The notes beneath the pieces are model-generated. The model searched no databases. It saw only the letters and a list, made by a program, of their open reading frames with translations, and was not told where the DNA came from. A DNA stretch of 64,000 bases, from NCBI GenBank assembly GCA_964036295.1, contig OZ038469.1, positions 1,968,501 through 2,032,500 of the forward strand, written 5' to 3'. Positions 37,885 to 49,300 of the stretch are shown here, piece after piece. The position numbers and the translations under genes were made by a program. This DNA comes from Plumapathes pennacea. Its lineage: Eukaryota; Cnidaria; Anthozoa; Antipatharia; Myriopathidae. Position 1 is the stretch's first letter; each line of letters opens with the position of its first letter.

Positions 37885-40115
37885 ATGTCGCTCACAAGGT
37901 GTGCTAAATGAATAGCTTTTATGGCTGTGTTATGAGGATCGGTTCTTACTAAAGTATTTCTTTATATTTAAGCTTGCTACCAGCGCCGGCACATGTATCT
38001 TATCAGCAAAAAGAAGACGACGATGAGTTGGAGAAAGCTTACCAAGAGGTTTGTATGTTACCGGGCGCCATATTTGATTTCGTCGTGTCTCGCAGGCGTT
38101 CGAGGTTTTTACGAGTTTGCTGTTATCTAGCTTAAGGTCACACCATTTAAGAAAGAACCTCCTCCGTATGGAAAAAGGCATGGCTGGATTCCCAGGAAGC
38201 TGGAGGTGAGATCGAATGTTGTAATATATCACCATGCCAAACTGTTGTGAATAGCGTGATATATTCTGATATTTTTCTGACTGTGTTTCGCATGTGATCA
38301 GACGTATAAAGTCAGCCTGATTTATTTTCTCTATTTTTAGAAATATCAACATACGTACGTTTCTATATTTCTTGCTTTTACAGTCTCTGGGGTCATCTGA
38401 TACGAATGATGAGAACCCCAGCTTTATATTTTATAGACATCGATGAAATAACAGGATTTTTTCAAAATCTATAAACTGATATCTTCATCACAACAGCAAG
38501 AACTAACAGAAAGTAAAGGCTGTAAGATATACTTTAGTTCTGGATATTTCATGGATAACCTAATTGTTAAGGGCAGTCTACATATTCACTTTATTTTTGG
38601 GGGGGGGGGGGGGGGGGGTGGGGGGTCAGGATTGTCCGAAATTTGGACTTTAGTGTGGCGATTTCAGGGAAAAAAGCAGTTTTGATTCCAGTTCATCTAC
38701 ACATGCTATGTTGGGTTATAATGCACACAGATTCGCCAGCATCTTCCAATCACATCTCCCGTACTATCTTCTTATCTTATACTATAGTTTTGTTCATCTT
38801 GTTTCCAGGATTTTGGTGATGGAGGAGCATTTCCTGAGATCCATATTGCTCAGTATCCTCTTACTCAAACAAACTCACTGATTGCACCTCTTTAGTTTTT
38901 GTTTGTTGTTCTTTGGGACCAGAGCACCAGTGTGTTTTAATACTAAGCAATATTATTGGATGAGGTTAAGCAAAATATCATGATTTGCCAGTGGCAAGCA
39001 GATCAATACTATTTGCTGATGCCGGAGGCAGAGGAAACTAAATTGATCTGTGACATTTTTAATGATAAACACTTTTGACGGTAATAGAGACATCGGATAT
39101 AGTAATTGCCTGTATAATGTTTATTCCTGTATAATGTTTATTCCTGTTTGCACAGTTTGAGTCTGTGTCTGTTTTGCGCTGTCGTAACTTAATTCAGCTT
39201 CTTTAGATTTCCACTGGACATGGGTCGCAATAAAAAGGTGAGTATTTTGGATGTGGTAATACTAGCCATATTATCATCATATCACTACATGTAATTAACC
39301 CTTTCACTCTCAAGAGTGATCAACTTCAATTTTCTCCTTCAGTTTCTCATTAGAAATATATATTACACAGTAAGGAGAACTTGGTCTTTGATACCTTGCT
39401 CAGATGATAGCTGATTAAACTATCAATTCTCACTACATCACTGATATATTTTCTTCTTGAGAGGTTGTGAGAATCTGCATTTTGAGCTTGGGAGTGAAAG
39501 GGTTAAGAAACATATAACAGGTTCCCGTGTAATATAGCCTCATTTAAACATGCGGGAAGTTGGGAGAACACGAGAGTAGTGTAGGGAAACCACGATGCCA
39601 CTGAGGTTAGTAAAATGACACTAACCAAAAGCAACAAGAAAACTGAACAGAAGAAAGCTTTATCAGCTTTTTTTTTATTCAGTACTTTACCAGTAATCTT
39701 GGACAAAATGTGCTGTTTTACTGTGCCTAGTGTTTTCTAAATGTTGTTTTTCTTCTCCTTCCATGCAGCCCACAACTTCAAAAGCTGGTTCCCTTCCTGT
39801 GCAACTGGATTCTCAGGGCAGAGTGAAATATGACGTTCTTGTTCGACAAGGGCACACCAAGGACAAGGTGTGTTTAAACGGTTATGATGATCTTTCTTGT
39901 GGTAGATTTTTTTCATGCAGCGCACAGGAAAACTTCACTGACCAATGTCTCATTTTTGCCATTATCTTCTCTTGAAATCTGTCTTGAAATTCTCTCTGTG
40001 GTGAAAATAATATTGGTAGTTTTGTTATATTGTTCGACTTTGTTCCAGTAATCTGTGAGAGCATAAAGCAAACACTAATTCAAGTGCAGTGCAACCAGTT
40101 GTTGTTGTTGTTGTT

Positions 40116-40156
<41 letters not shown>

Positions 40157-43100
40157 GTACTTACATTGAATCTGTCTCATTCTATTTGTGGTTTCTCAGG
40201 TTGTCCACTCCAGATTCACGGATCTTGTTCCAGTGCACCTCAAAGATGAAGAAAATGCTGAACTCATGAGGCCAGATGAAGAAACAATTAGTGAGGTAAC
40301 CACTTAACACACACATACAGTGGTACCTAAAAGTTTTAGAAAAGGTGAAACAAATACATTTTGTGGATTGCAAAACAATAGCTGAGAGTAATTTAGGAGA
40401 GCCACTATTTTCTCTATAACAATCTGTCTCTTATCACACTTTCTCACACCCTAGGTTACTCAAAAGACGAGAGAAGCCCTTGAGAAAGAGGTCAATTCTA
40501 AGATATCAGCAGCTCAGCCAACTCATGTAGCACCAAAGCCTGGTGCAGCACAGTACATCCGCTACACACCATCACAGCAGGGTCTAGCATACAACTCTGG
40601 AGCTAAACAGCGAGTTATCAGGATGGTAGAAACACAGAAAGATCCCATGGAACCACCAAGGTTTAAGTAAGCTGGGCAGAACACTCTACATACTGTCTAC
40701 TTTTTCATAATATGAAAATTATTTTCAGAGGTTTTAGTGTTCAAAATTCAATGTGATTTCGAGAGAAACCAGTTAGTAAATTGGGAACATTGGTAGAAGT
40801 TTATTTTGTAAGCTGAGATGCTATTGTTGTTTTCAAGGACAAATAAGAAGATTCCCAGAGGTCCTCCCTCGCCACCAGCCCCTGTGATGCACTCTCCGAG
40901 TAGAAAGGTTGGTATTATGACTTATATATATAAGCTAAGGATGTGAAAGGGTGAACAATGTTTGAGCTTAGACAATAACAGTGCTGTAGTGTTTGACTGA
41001 AGCCGTTGGCACAATGTTATTTGACTTGATACAGGTCACAGTAAAAGAACAACAGGAATGGAAGATTCCACCTTGCATCTCAAACTGGAAGAATGCCAGG
41101 GTAAGCTTTCAAACCACTAGACTTCTGCAGTCGCATAACTTAGACTGAAATATATTCAAGTCCATCAGACACTTCACTGTTCTGAAGAATGGAGTTTTGC
41201 TTTACCTGTTCAATTCTACTATTCCCTCGCTAGGGGTATACCATCCCTCTGGACAAACGTCTTGCAGCAGATGGACGTGGTCTTCAGGATCCACACATCA
41301 ATGACAAATTTGCCAAATTGGCAGAAGCTCTGTACATTGCAGATAGAAAGGTAAGCTGAACCTGAAACCATGATGGTACTATACTCATACTGAAAGGATT
41401 CAGTGAGCTAGAAGTTGCCATGCAAACTGAACAACAGCTGGAGACACTTGTAATGCACCAGTCAGTTGTAAAATCCCCCAGAAAATCCACCACCCCTTCG
41501 GGCTTAAACACCTTTCAAATACAAAAAAATGCCCCACATTGCCCCACCATTCCCACGAGGTGGGGGTGGGGGTTACAATTGACTGGTGCATAATGTACTC
41601 TAATGCATCAAAATATGATGTTATGTGATTGGTGTTAGTAATTGTGTGATATATTGGAAACCAGAGTAGTAGGCATTTCATGTGGAGTTCTTTGGAATAA
41701 TGAAAAGCGTTTCAAGCTCTGTGTTTCACCTTTAAAGCTTTAGGAACAGACTTCATGGAGGGCTGTGTCAGTGAATATCCCCTAGTATTTAAAAAATCCT
41801 GTGCCAGTATTCTCCAATATTCTGAAGTTTGATGTTGTTACTCTTTGTGAAGGCTCGTGAAGCAGTAGAAATGCGTGCTACCTTGGAAAAGAAACTGGCC
41901 CAAAGGGAGAAGGAGAAGAAGGAGAGGAAGCTGGTCGAGTTGGCTCAGAGAGCTCGAGACGAAAGAGCGGGCATTAGAGCAGCTGCAGGTGAGGCTACGT
42001 GTGGCAAGTTTGTTCCTGAAACTCTGCACATGGGAGGGTCATTCAAACGGGCAACACGAGAAGATATAATTCGTATCTCCAAGCGGCCATGTAATGTTAT
42101 GTGTACAGATTAGATATTGATCAAATGAAATACCAGAATTCCTCCAATTCTAAAAACTGCCTTCTCCATTTGTGCACAAGTGAAGATTTCAATTTTATCT
42201 TTCACGTGTGAAGATATCGCGCAATATACCTGTAACTTTTTAGAACTGGAGAACCTGGTAATGCACTTCATTCATACCTATATAATAAACACTGATAACA
42301 GTCTTTTATCTTCTCGTATTGATAAAATTTCTTGCTCTTTCGCTCGGCTCACTCGTGAGAGATATTGTCAACACTGAAATGGTAAAATTCGTATCTGCTT
42401 GTGGCCATGTAATTACCTCTTTATATCAGTCGTGCAAGTATTAATATGCCTACTTCTTCTTGAAGGGATGGTAGGGTTCTTCACGAATGAAAGGGCTAGA
42501 AACTAGGGGTGTTCTTCACCCTCTTTATTTATGACCGTATTAGTAATCTCGTCTCACTTGATTCACAGAGAGAGGGGAAGATGAGCGAGAGCGCGACCAA
42601 CTCCGTCATGAGCGACACAAGGAAAGAGAACGAGACAGGCGAATCTCAAAAGCAGCCCCAGACAAAAGGTCGGTAAAATGACCCAAATCATAACTATTGA
42701 TACACTGACGGCGACTAAGAGCGCGCGATAAACTCTGTAAATCCGACCACTGCGTACGGATTTCAAGTTTTATATCGCGTTTTTGTTTTTCAATAACTAA
42801 GCTGATAACGTATCATTATCGGTTTGTAAGTCAAGCTCCGGTCGCACCTGTGACTGACGAACGTCGACTTTACAACTTCTCGGGTTGCAAACGGCTTTTT
42901 TTGGTCGACGAATAATATATGTCTGTGAGTTACTACCAAACTTCGAAGAAACCTTCGTTTTTCTCTCGAAGCTTAATTATGGTTAACTTAACATTCTAGT
43001 GCGACCGGGGCTTCAATATTATAATTTCTTTCGCTGTAAAGCGTTTTTGTCTTTAATTCTGTTCCCTTTATTCCAAGTTTTTCTGTCCAAATCTACTGAA

Positions 43101-45329
43101 TAAGATATTTTAAGTCGACACAGTTGTTACTTAGGGGGTGGAGGTGAGCAGCACCCAGTCAAGGTCTCTTTTAACTCTGGCGTTCACATCTTAGATCCAA
43201 ACTCCAGCGAGACAAGGAGCGTGACATCAGCGAGAAGATCGCCCTCGGTATGGCGTCCGGTGCGCCCTCACAAGAAGCTCTTTATGACCAGCGGCTATTT
43301 AATCAAAGCAAGGTCAGTTTGTTTATTTGTTCGTTTTCTGTACTCTTTCTTTTTAATTCTTACACTCAACTGCGGAATTCCTCAGGGCATTGACTCGGGA
43401 TACGCGGGTGGCGAAGATGACGTGTACAACGTGTACGACAAACCGTGGAGACAAGGCGGCAGCGCAGCGTCGCAGATCTACAGACCGTCCAAGAACGTCG
43501 ACAAGGATGTGTACGGGGACGATCTGGAGAAACTTATCAACACAGAAAGGTCGGTACCAGTCCCCTTTTCCTCTCCAGTTACCAAACCTCTCAATGGGCT
43601 CGAGGCTGACCTCGTTTTGAAGCTCGTGCCAGTTCCCAATGACCCAAATGAAACATGTGCATCTCCTCGCCTTGGTGCTTTAGAGCGAAAGGAAACTCTT
43701 GTTCCATGTCTGGCGAATTTCGTGCCAGGTTAGCCTCGCTTTGAATTCAAGATGGCGGCACCGTGCAAAGAGCCCATTTTCCATATTTCCTGCATTAAAG
43801 AAGTGTTTTTCCTGATCCTCTGGGGGTCTGATCATGCTTTACACGATTGAACCTTCAAGTAGCAGGCACTACATGTGTTCAGTGACCCATGCTTGTGGTA
43901 TTGACCTGGCTTTATTCGCGGCCCATCTGCAGGTTCCAGCCCGACAAAGAGTTCGCGGGCGCGGATCGCGGCCAGCGGCGTGATGGGCCAGTGCAATTTG
44001 AGAAAGAGGAGGAGGATCCATTCGGCCTGGACAAGTTTCTTACGGAAGCCAAGAAGGGCAAGAGGTCGCTAGACGAGCCATCCAGGTCAAGGTATGGAAC
44101 ACAACTATCGCATAACAGCAGTAAATGCAAAAAATAAATGGTGTTAGGATATTGTGGTGCACCAAGGTTCTGTGTATAAACTGTGCAATCCGGGACAACA
44201 TCCATCCTTGTTCCTCTCACACGACACTCACACTCCCCCTCCCCGTTCCCCCGAAAACGAGGCACTCTGTGTTCGCGTTGAAACCGTTTACCCTCAACAT
44301 TAGGGAGCTTAAGCAAACTGGGACGGCGACGGCAACGCGAGGAACCAGGAAAAGAGTGTCTCTCTAATCCTTGTGTTTTTGTAACTTTGCCTATTCTTAG
44401 TTTGCTCAAATTTGTTCCGTTTTTGCCAAAGTTTTATTGCTTTCATCGTCTCCCACACGTCCAGACAACAGCATAAAAAAGAAGAATTTGGAGTCGCACG
44501 CGAGAGCGCGACGACCCCGAGCTCATGTCAATTTCACATATTCACGTGCGCCTTTTGTCTTCTGCAATAAGTTTTATTGCTTCACCGACGTTGCCGTCGT
44601 CCTCTCCCGTCCTGGTGCTTAAGCTCTCTATTGCGAAAACGGGGAGAGCGGGGATTTGTGAGTCGGATATCCGTGAGTTAAGAACCGCTCGATTTAAATG
44701 TCCCAGATCGTTTTGTTCAGGATTGTGTCTCCCTTTGGGTGCTTGTTGTTTATAGTATAAAATCGGCGCATTAGTTATAAGTAGGATTTGTTCACAATTT
44801 TGACTGCCTTGTGTACGTACTGTACGCGTGTGTTCGATTTCACCTGATGTATACTATTTGAACAGTTGTTTGAACGTGTTGTGTGTTGTGTTAGAGCCGT
44901 TTTCGGATGACTGTCGAAAACCAAAACCAAAGTAATCACACAGGCCAATCACAGAGACTGAGAGAAAACAGTTCAGCCAATTGGAAACCAAAGTAATTCG
45001 CGTTTGGTCTTGCGTTTGGTTTTACTTTCCAATCAGCAGTGCGAGTACACGCCATCGCTTGCGTGAGAAGTGTTTAGTTTTGGTTTTGATTTTGTTCCTG
45101 ATTGGCTGAGCATGCTGACAAACTCGTGTGGACCAATCCGAAAGCGAAGCAAACGCAAAACCAAAGCAATCACACAATTACTTTCGACAATCATCGGAAA
45201 ACCGCTCTATTTTGTTGAATGTGTGTTGTATTGTTGTAGTATAGGTTTGTCTTCTTGTTTCGTTTGGTTGCTGATCTTTGCTTTTTTTGCAGGGATCACG
45301 ATAGTCGTAGCTCCAAGAGAAAACGTTGA
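37885..45329 (+). CDS. SNW1: SNW domain-containing protein 1 (SKIP), spliceosome and transcription cofactor
   Basis: SNW1 is a largely unstructured scaffold of the activated and catalytic spliceosome and a transcription coregulator in the nucleus. The 537-residue model matches the 536 of human. Exons: 37885-37898, 37973-38048, 38131-38205, 38809-38852, 39207-39237, 39769-39867, 40200-40295, 40455-40666, 40838-40907, 41035-41100, 41234-41350, 41853-41988, 42569-42668, 43195-43312, 43386-43549, 43933-44091, 45293-45329. Diagnostic stretches are DFGDGGAFPEIHIAQ, QYIRYTPSQQG, PRGPPSPPAPVMHSPSRK, the name-giving SNWKNAR, the charged ADRKAREAVEMR helix and DPFGLDKFL near the C-terminus. The 14-base first coding exon (MSLT) was chosen because it restores MSLTSLLPAP in frame. 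Exon 3 could instead start at 38137, two residues shorter. Intron 4 looks U12-type. Confidence 0.96.
38853..39206 (+). other. Candidate U12-type intron in SNW1
   Basis: The donor is GTATCCTCTT and the exons on each side join ca|a in the IHIAQFPLDMGR stretch. A branch-site match ACTTAAT lies at 39087+100 (39187-39193), with its A 14 nt before the end of the AG. An AG at 39196-39197 is skipped, being only 4-5 nt from the branch A. Confidence 0.6.
39295..39506 (+). mobile_element. TTAA-flanked MITE family, reference copy
   Basis: It is bounded by TTAACCCTTTCACTC and GAGTGAAAGGGTTAA, i.e. TIRs plus TTAA at each end, as in piggyBac-type elements. The body has GAGTGATCAACTTCAATTTT, ATATATATTACA and AGCTGATTAAACTATCAATT. 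Other copies are at 7120-7306, 33776-33972, 48933-49125 (minus) and 52952-53133 (minus). Intronic in SNW1. Confidence 0.88.
40101..40156. repeat. (TTG)n microsatellite in SNW1 intron
   Basis: A nearly pure TTG run lies 43 bp upstream of the acceptor of exon 40200-40295. A similar run lies just before PRKD exon 63108-63185. Confidence 0.9.
42833..43013. mobile_element. 181-bp MITE with AAGCTCCGGTCGCAC termini
   Basis: The left end AAGCTCCGGTCGCAC and the right end GTGCGACCGGGGCTT are inverted copies with one mismatch. It is intronic in SNW1 (intron 42669-43194). Confidence 0.82.
44301..44630. mobile_element. 330-bp MITE, TTAGGGAGCTTAAGC-type termini
   Basis: TAGGGAGCTTAAGCA at the left pairs with TGCTTAAGCTCTCTA at the right. 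Subterminal GACGGCGACGGCAACG pairs with CGTTGCCGTCGTCC. It is in the last SNW1 intron. Confidence 0.78.
44894..45208 (-). mobile_element. About 310-bp MITE with AGAGCCGTTTTCGG termini, copy B
   Basis: Reverse complement of the 26096-26400 element over its whole length with only scattered differences, including both TIRs. It lies 84 bp upstream of the last SNW1 coding exon. Confidence 0.88.
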
Positions 45330-45897
45330 ACGTGGAGCAGCACCAGGCTTTCTACAGCACACACTTGGCCTGGCCCCTAAGTTTTCACAGGCTTCCTAAA
45401 TGCTCGAAATGGAAAGAACGGGAAAAGTTAGTTTGCATATATTACTTCGGTATTCAGAAGATTTGTACGAGGACAAGTTTGTCTTTAGAAAGGCTTGTTC
45501 TCCAACTATACAAGCCGTTCTTTTCAGTTCTGGAGCGACTGCATAACATGACCTGGTCCCGGTTGCTCAAAGCTCGTTTAAGCTAACCCAAGGGTTAACC
45601 AAATTTTTGCTCAATCGTACTTTAAACAACTGGAAATTCTCTTGTTCAGTACAGCTGGGCTGTGAGAAAAATTTTCATTACAAATCAGATGAATCTGTTG
45701 ATCTCCTCTCCCAACTTTTACCGTGGAAGCGAAATCTTTATCGCGCAGTGATTTGACGCAGTTGTGAGTCGACTTAGTGTGCGCCTTTGCATGCTTTGGT
45801 GGGGGAGGGGAGGGTGCGTTGAGCATTGAAAGGGTGATAAGACTGGACCAGCAGAGGTTGAAACGGAGATTTTGTTTGTGTATGTTAAACGTATTGT

Positions 45898-45903
45898 AAT
45901 AAA
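45898..45903 (+). terminator. AATAAA polyadenylation signal, SNW1
   Basis: AATAAA lies 569 bp after the SNW1 stop. It is the first match I see downstream. Confidence 0.45.
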
Positions 45904-46373
45904 CTGATGTCTGGGTGGTTTCCACAAGAGACTTTCTTTTTTCCGAACCTTGTCATGATTTAGGATTCCTGGACTCTTTCATTGAGGCGCTGCCCAATTT
46001 AAGTGTCCACATGCAAAGGGCGCCTCCCTCTCCCCATTCCCCTCCTCCCTTCGCGTTTGCTCGTTCTAGTCCACCTACATCCCCGCCCCCTCCCCCTACT
46101 TTCGACAAAACGTGGTTGGACTTTGGTACTTCCAAATATGGATATTATTGTCTTTCGAAGCCGTTGATTGGATAACACGAGTAGTTTCCGAACTGGGCGA
46201 ACTCGTGAGAAAAAATTGCGCCAGATTGCTGTGATTTTTGAAAACAAGTTCTTCCGTCATCTCTAAGTATATCACTTTGCGCGCTGTTCTTGCGCAAGTG
46301 CTCCATTACAAAGTTCCTGAAGTTGAGTATCGATCTCGGAGAAGTTGCATAAAAGTCTACCATCGAGTTGAAA
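45904..46373. other. Gap between SNW1 and the reticulon gene
   Basis: No gene is seen. A C/T-rich stretch spans about 46020-46105. The reticulon 5' UTR and promoter must lie here. Confidence 0.5.
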
Positions 46374-49300
46374 ATGGACGATAACCAGCCTGATTCCACC
46401 GAAACGTTCATTCAAGTCAGCAAACCTGACGACGAACAGCAGAGCGACGAAGGCGATGTCAGCTCTTCGACACCAGCACCAGAATCGATTTCCCCAGAGG
46501 ATGCTAAGCCCCTCATAGACATCGACGAGGACCCAAGAAATGACGAGGAAAAAGAAGAGACAACCCCAGAAACCGAACCGATTGCTGGCGAAAAAATATC
46601 CGAGCCTGCTCCTGCCGAAAGCGAGAGCAAGCCCGTTCAAGGTTAGGGTTGTTACCTCTTGTACTGCATTTCTGTTTACGAATGTTTTATTTTTGAGATA
46701 GAAGAAATGCACACCAGCTAATTGTTCGCACCAGCGTAAAGTCCGATCCGAATGTTTATTTGTGCAGTTGGTGTAGCAGAAAATGAAATTTGTGAAGGAA
46801 ACTCTGGCTTATTGTGAAAGCTCAGTTTGATCTCTGTTCTTTACAGCCCTTGGTAATATTTCTAATTTTCATGTCTTAATGAACTGCTTTCCTTTATATC
46901 TCGCTTAGAACTGACGAGCTGCCCTGCTCGGTGGTTGAAAGAACATGGAGTGGACGACAGAGGTACAGTAATGTGAAGCAGGTTGATTCTGAAAACGTTG
47001 AATTGTTCATGGTTTGACTGGGATATAGCGTGTCAAACGAAGTGAACTTCATTCAATGACTTGGAAGCATAATTGATCTTAGTGTCCGGTGTTAAATTTT
47101 AATTCAAGTAGAAGTTTACCCCTCTGTACATTCGGCACTACCCGTCCATGACACCCGTACGTCTGGGCGCTGTTCGGTCAGAAAAGAACGCCCCTTCATG
47201 TTGATGAGTGGAGACTTCATCGAGCAATTAAACTCTATTTTCGACCGAGAGTATCATGAAAGTAATCTACAAACTCATTTTGGGAAAATACGATCTGAAT
47301 GTGAAAGTGAGTTGAATATTTTAATCAGTAACCCAAGATCCAGCAAATATTTTCTCCACGATTCCATTACTTTGTCAGCTGATAGATGTTCCGCCGTATT
47401 GTAAATTATTTATGCTCCGGATCTAGGGTGTGATCAAATTTTTGGGCTGGGCACATTAGGACAGTGTACATTTCTTATTTCCCTTTCTTTCTGCACTCTA
47501 AAATTTTCCAAAGTAGTCACAAATGAATTTCCTACCTCAAAGGAGATTTTCGTTGTAATTCCAGTTATTTTTTGGGGCGTTGTACTCGTTTTCTTCAGAT
47601 TTCCTCTGCTCATAAACACCTGCACATTGTTTACATTATATCCACGTCTAATCTATGTATATTTTCATCATGCTCTGAATATACAGAAATTTTCTATTTT
47701 CACTGACAAACCTTGCTACTTTTTGGTATTGATTTTAACTAGAGTCCTGATGGCAGTACTTTCTCAAGTGGAATTTTTTTTAGGTCATAAAAATGCTCAT
47801 TGTTGCATTTGTCGATGAATACAGGATTGTTTTTCATCTGAGTTTCTTCCTTTGTGTGAGGTTTCTTCAACTTATTGGGCTTAACCGTGTTTGAGAAATA
47901 TATCATTCTGTACACTGTCTTGTATGCACTTTTTCACAAGGTTCTGCAGTGCAGTACATAATTTGATGATTGGTTATTTAGTGACTTTAAGGTTTACCCT
48001 GAACAACTAAAATTAGTATTTTTTTTTTTCCTTTAACACCTGGGGTGATAGCAGGGAAACTTCATGACTTGGGTTATATTGGCCCAAGAAGCCGGCATTT
48101 GTTGCATGTGGTCACAATACTATGTGTAAGGTTCATATTACAAGATAGTAAGATTAATGAACCATTTTACACATGACCCATACTATAGCTTAAGGGGTAA
48201 AATTTATTAATTTAGTTTGCTTAGGTAAGTTAGCCTCATATCTCAGTGAATAATGATCATTAAGCAAGCAACCAAAGATCAGGAAGAGACACTCATACAA
48301 AACCTGTTGAACACACCCTTTCAAAAACTTTCCATATCAGAACAACTTCTTTTTACCACAAGTTATATAGACAGCCAGCCCTTAAGGCAGGAAATGTCTT
48401 CAACCTGTCTTGTCAATAAATTATAGTTCAAACTGCAATCATACAAGAAGTGGGATTTCTTTCTCACTAAGCAGGTTTAGTTTTCATGTAATAACTTTTT
48501 TACCATGCTACTTTCAGAATTGTGCACATATATTTTGAACAAAAACAGTAACACAACCCTAAAATGTATTTGTTGATGGCTGTGTTTACGAAGTACAGTA
48601 GCAAAAGTTATGAATTGAGCTAATTCCAAACTTTACTGAGCTAATCCAGCATTGACTAAGTTTAGGCTCATCTCAAATCTCTTTGGCAAAGAAGATGCTA
48701 TCTTTTGGTCAAAAGCCAACAGAAGGGTTTGTTTCCCTTCAAAACCTAAAGTCTCAAGGAGCATTTGCTCAAGAGAAACATTCCCTTAGTGTAATCAGAC
48801 CGGGCCAAGGAGAAGCATTAACTGTTAGAAGAATACGTAACATGAGATGGTAGAAAATATATTTTCATTTCAAGTTGGAATGTTGGTAATATTATTATTA
48901 TCATTGGTGCATTGAGTAATGAGAAGTTACAAAACCCTTTCACTCCCAAAATCAAAATACAAATTCTCCCAACCATAAAATGAGAAAATGCATGAGTGAT
49001 AAAATGAGAATTTATGTTTTAATCAACTGTCATTGACCAAAGTATCAAATGCCAAATTCTCCATACTGTTTGATATATCTCTGGTGGGAGACTGAAAAGA
49101 GAAAATTGAAGTTGCTCACTCTTGTAGTATGATGTTCACCTGCATTACATTATTTTGTTGCAGTCATTGATTTGATCTACTGGCGGTGCTTGAAAAAGAC
49201 TGGAATTGTGTTTGCAACATCGCTGGTTGTGCTTATCTCCCTCAGCATGTACACGCTTTTGAGTGTCCTCACCTTCTTCTCAATGGCGATACTCACGGTG

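Noticed and set aside
46368-46373. Reticulon start at TTG 46368
   Set aside because: It is two codons upstream of a proper ATG at 46374 with AAAATGG context; animals rarely use TTG.
47198-47404. 68-aa ORF in the long reticulon intron
   Set aside because: No homology recognised, no splice sites and no conserved neighbours; it is likely random.
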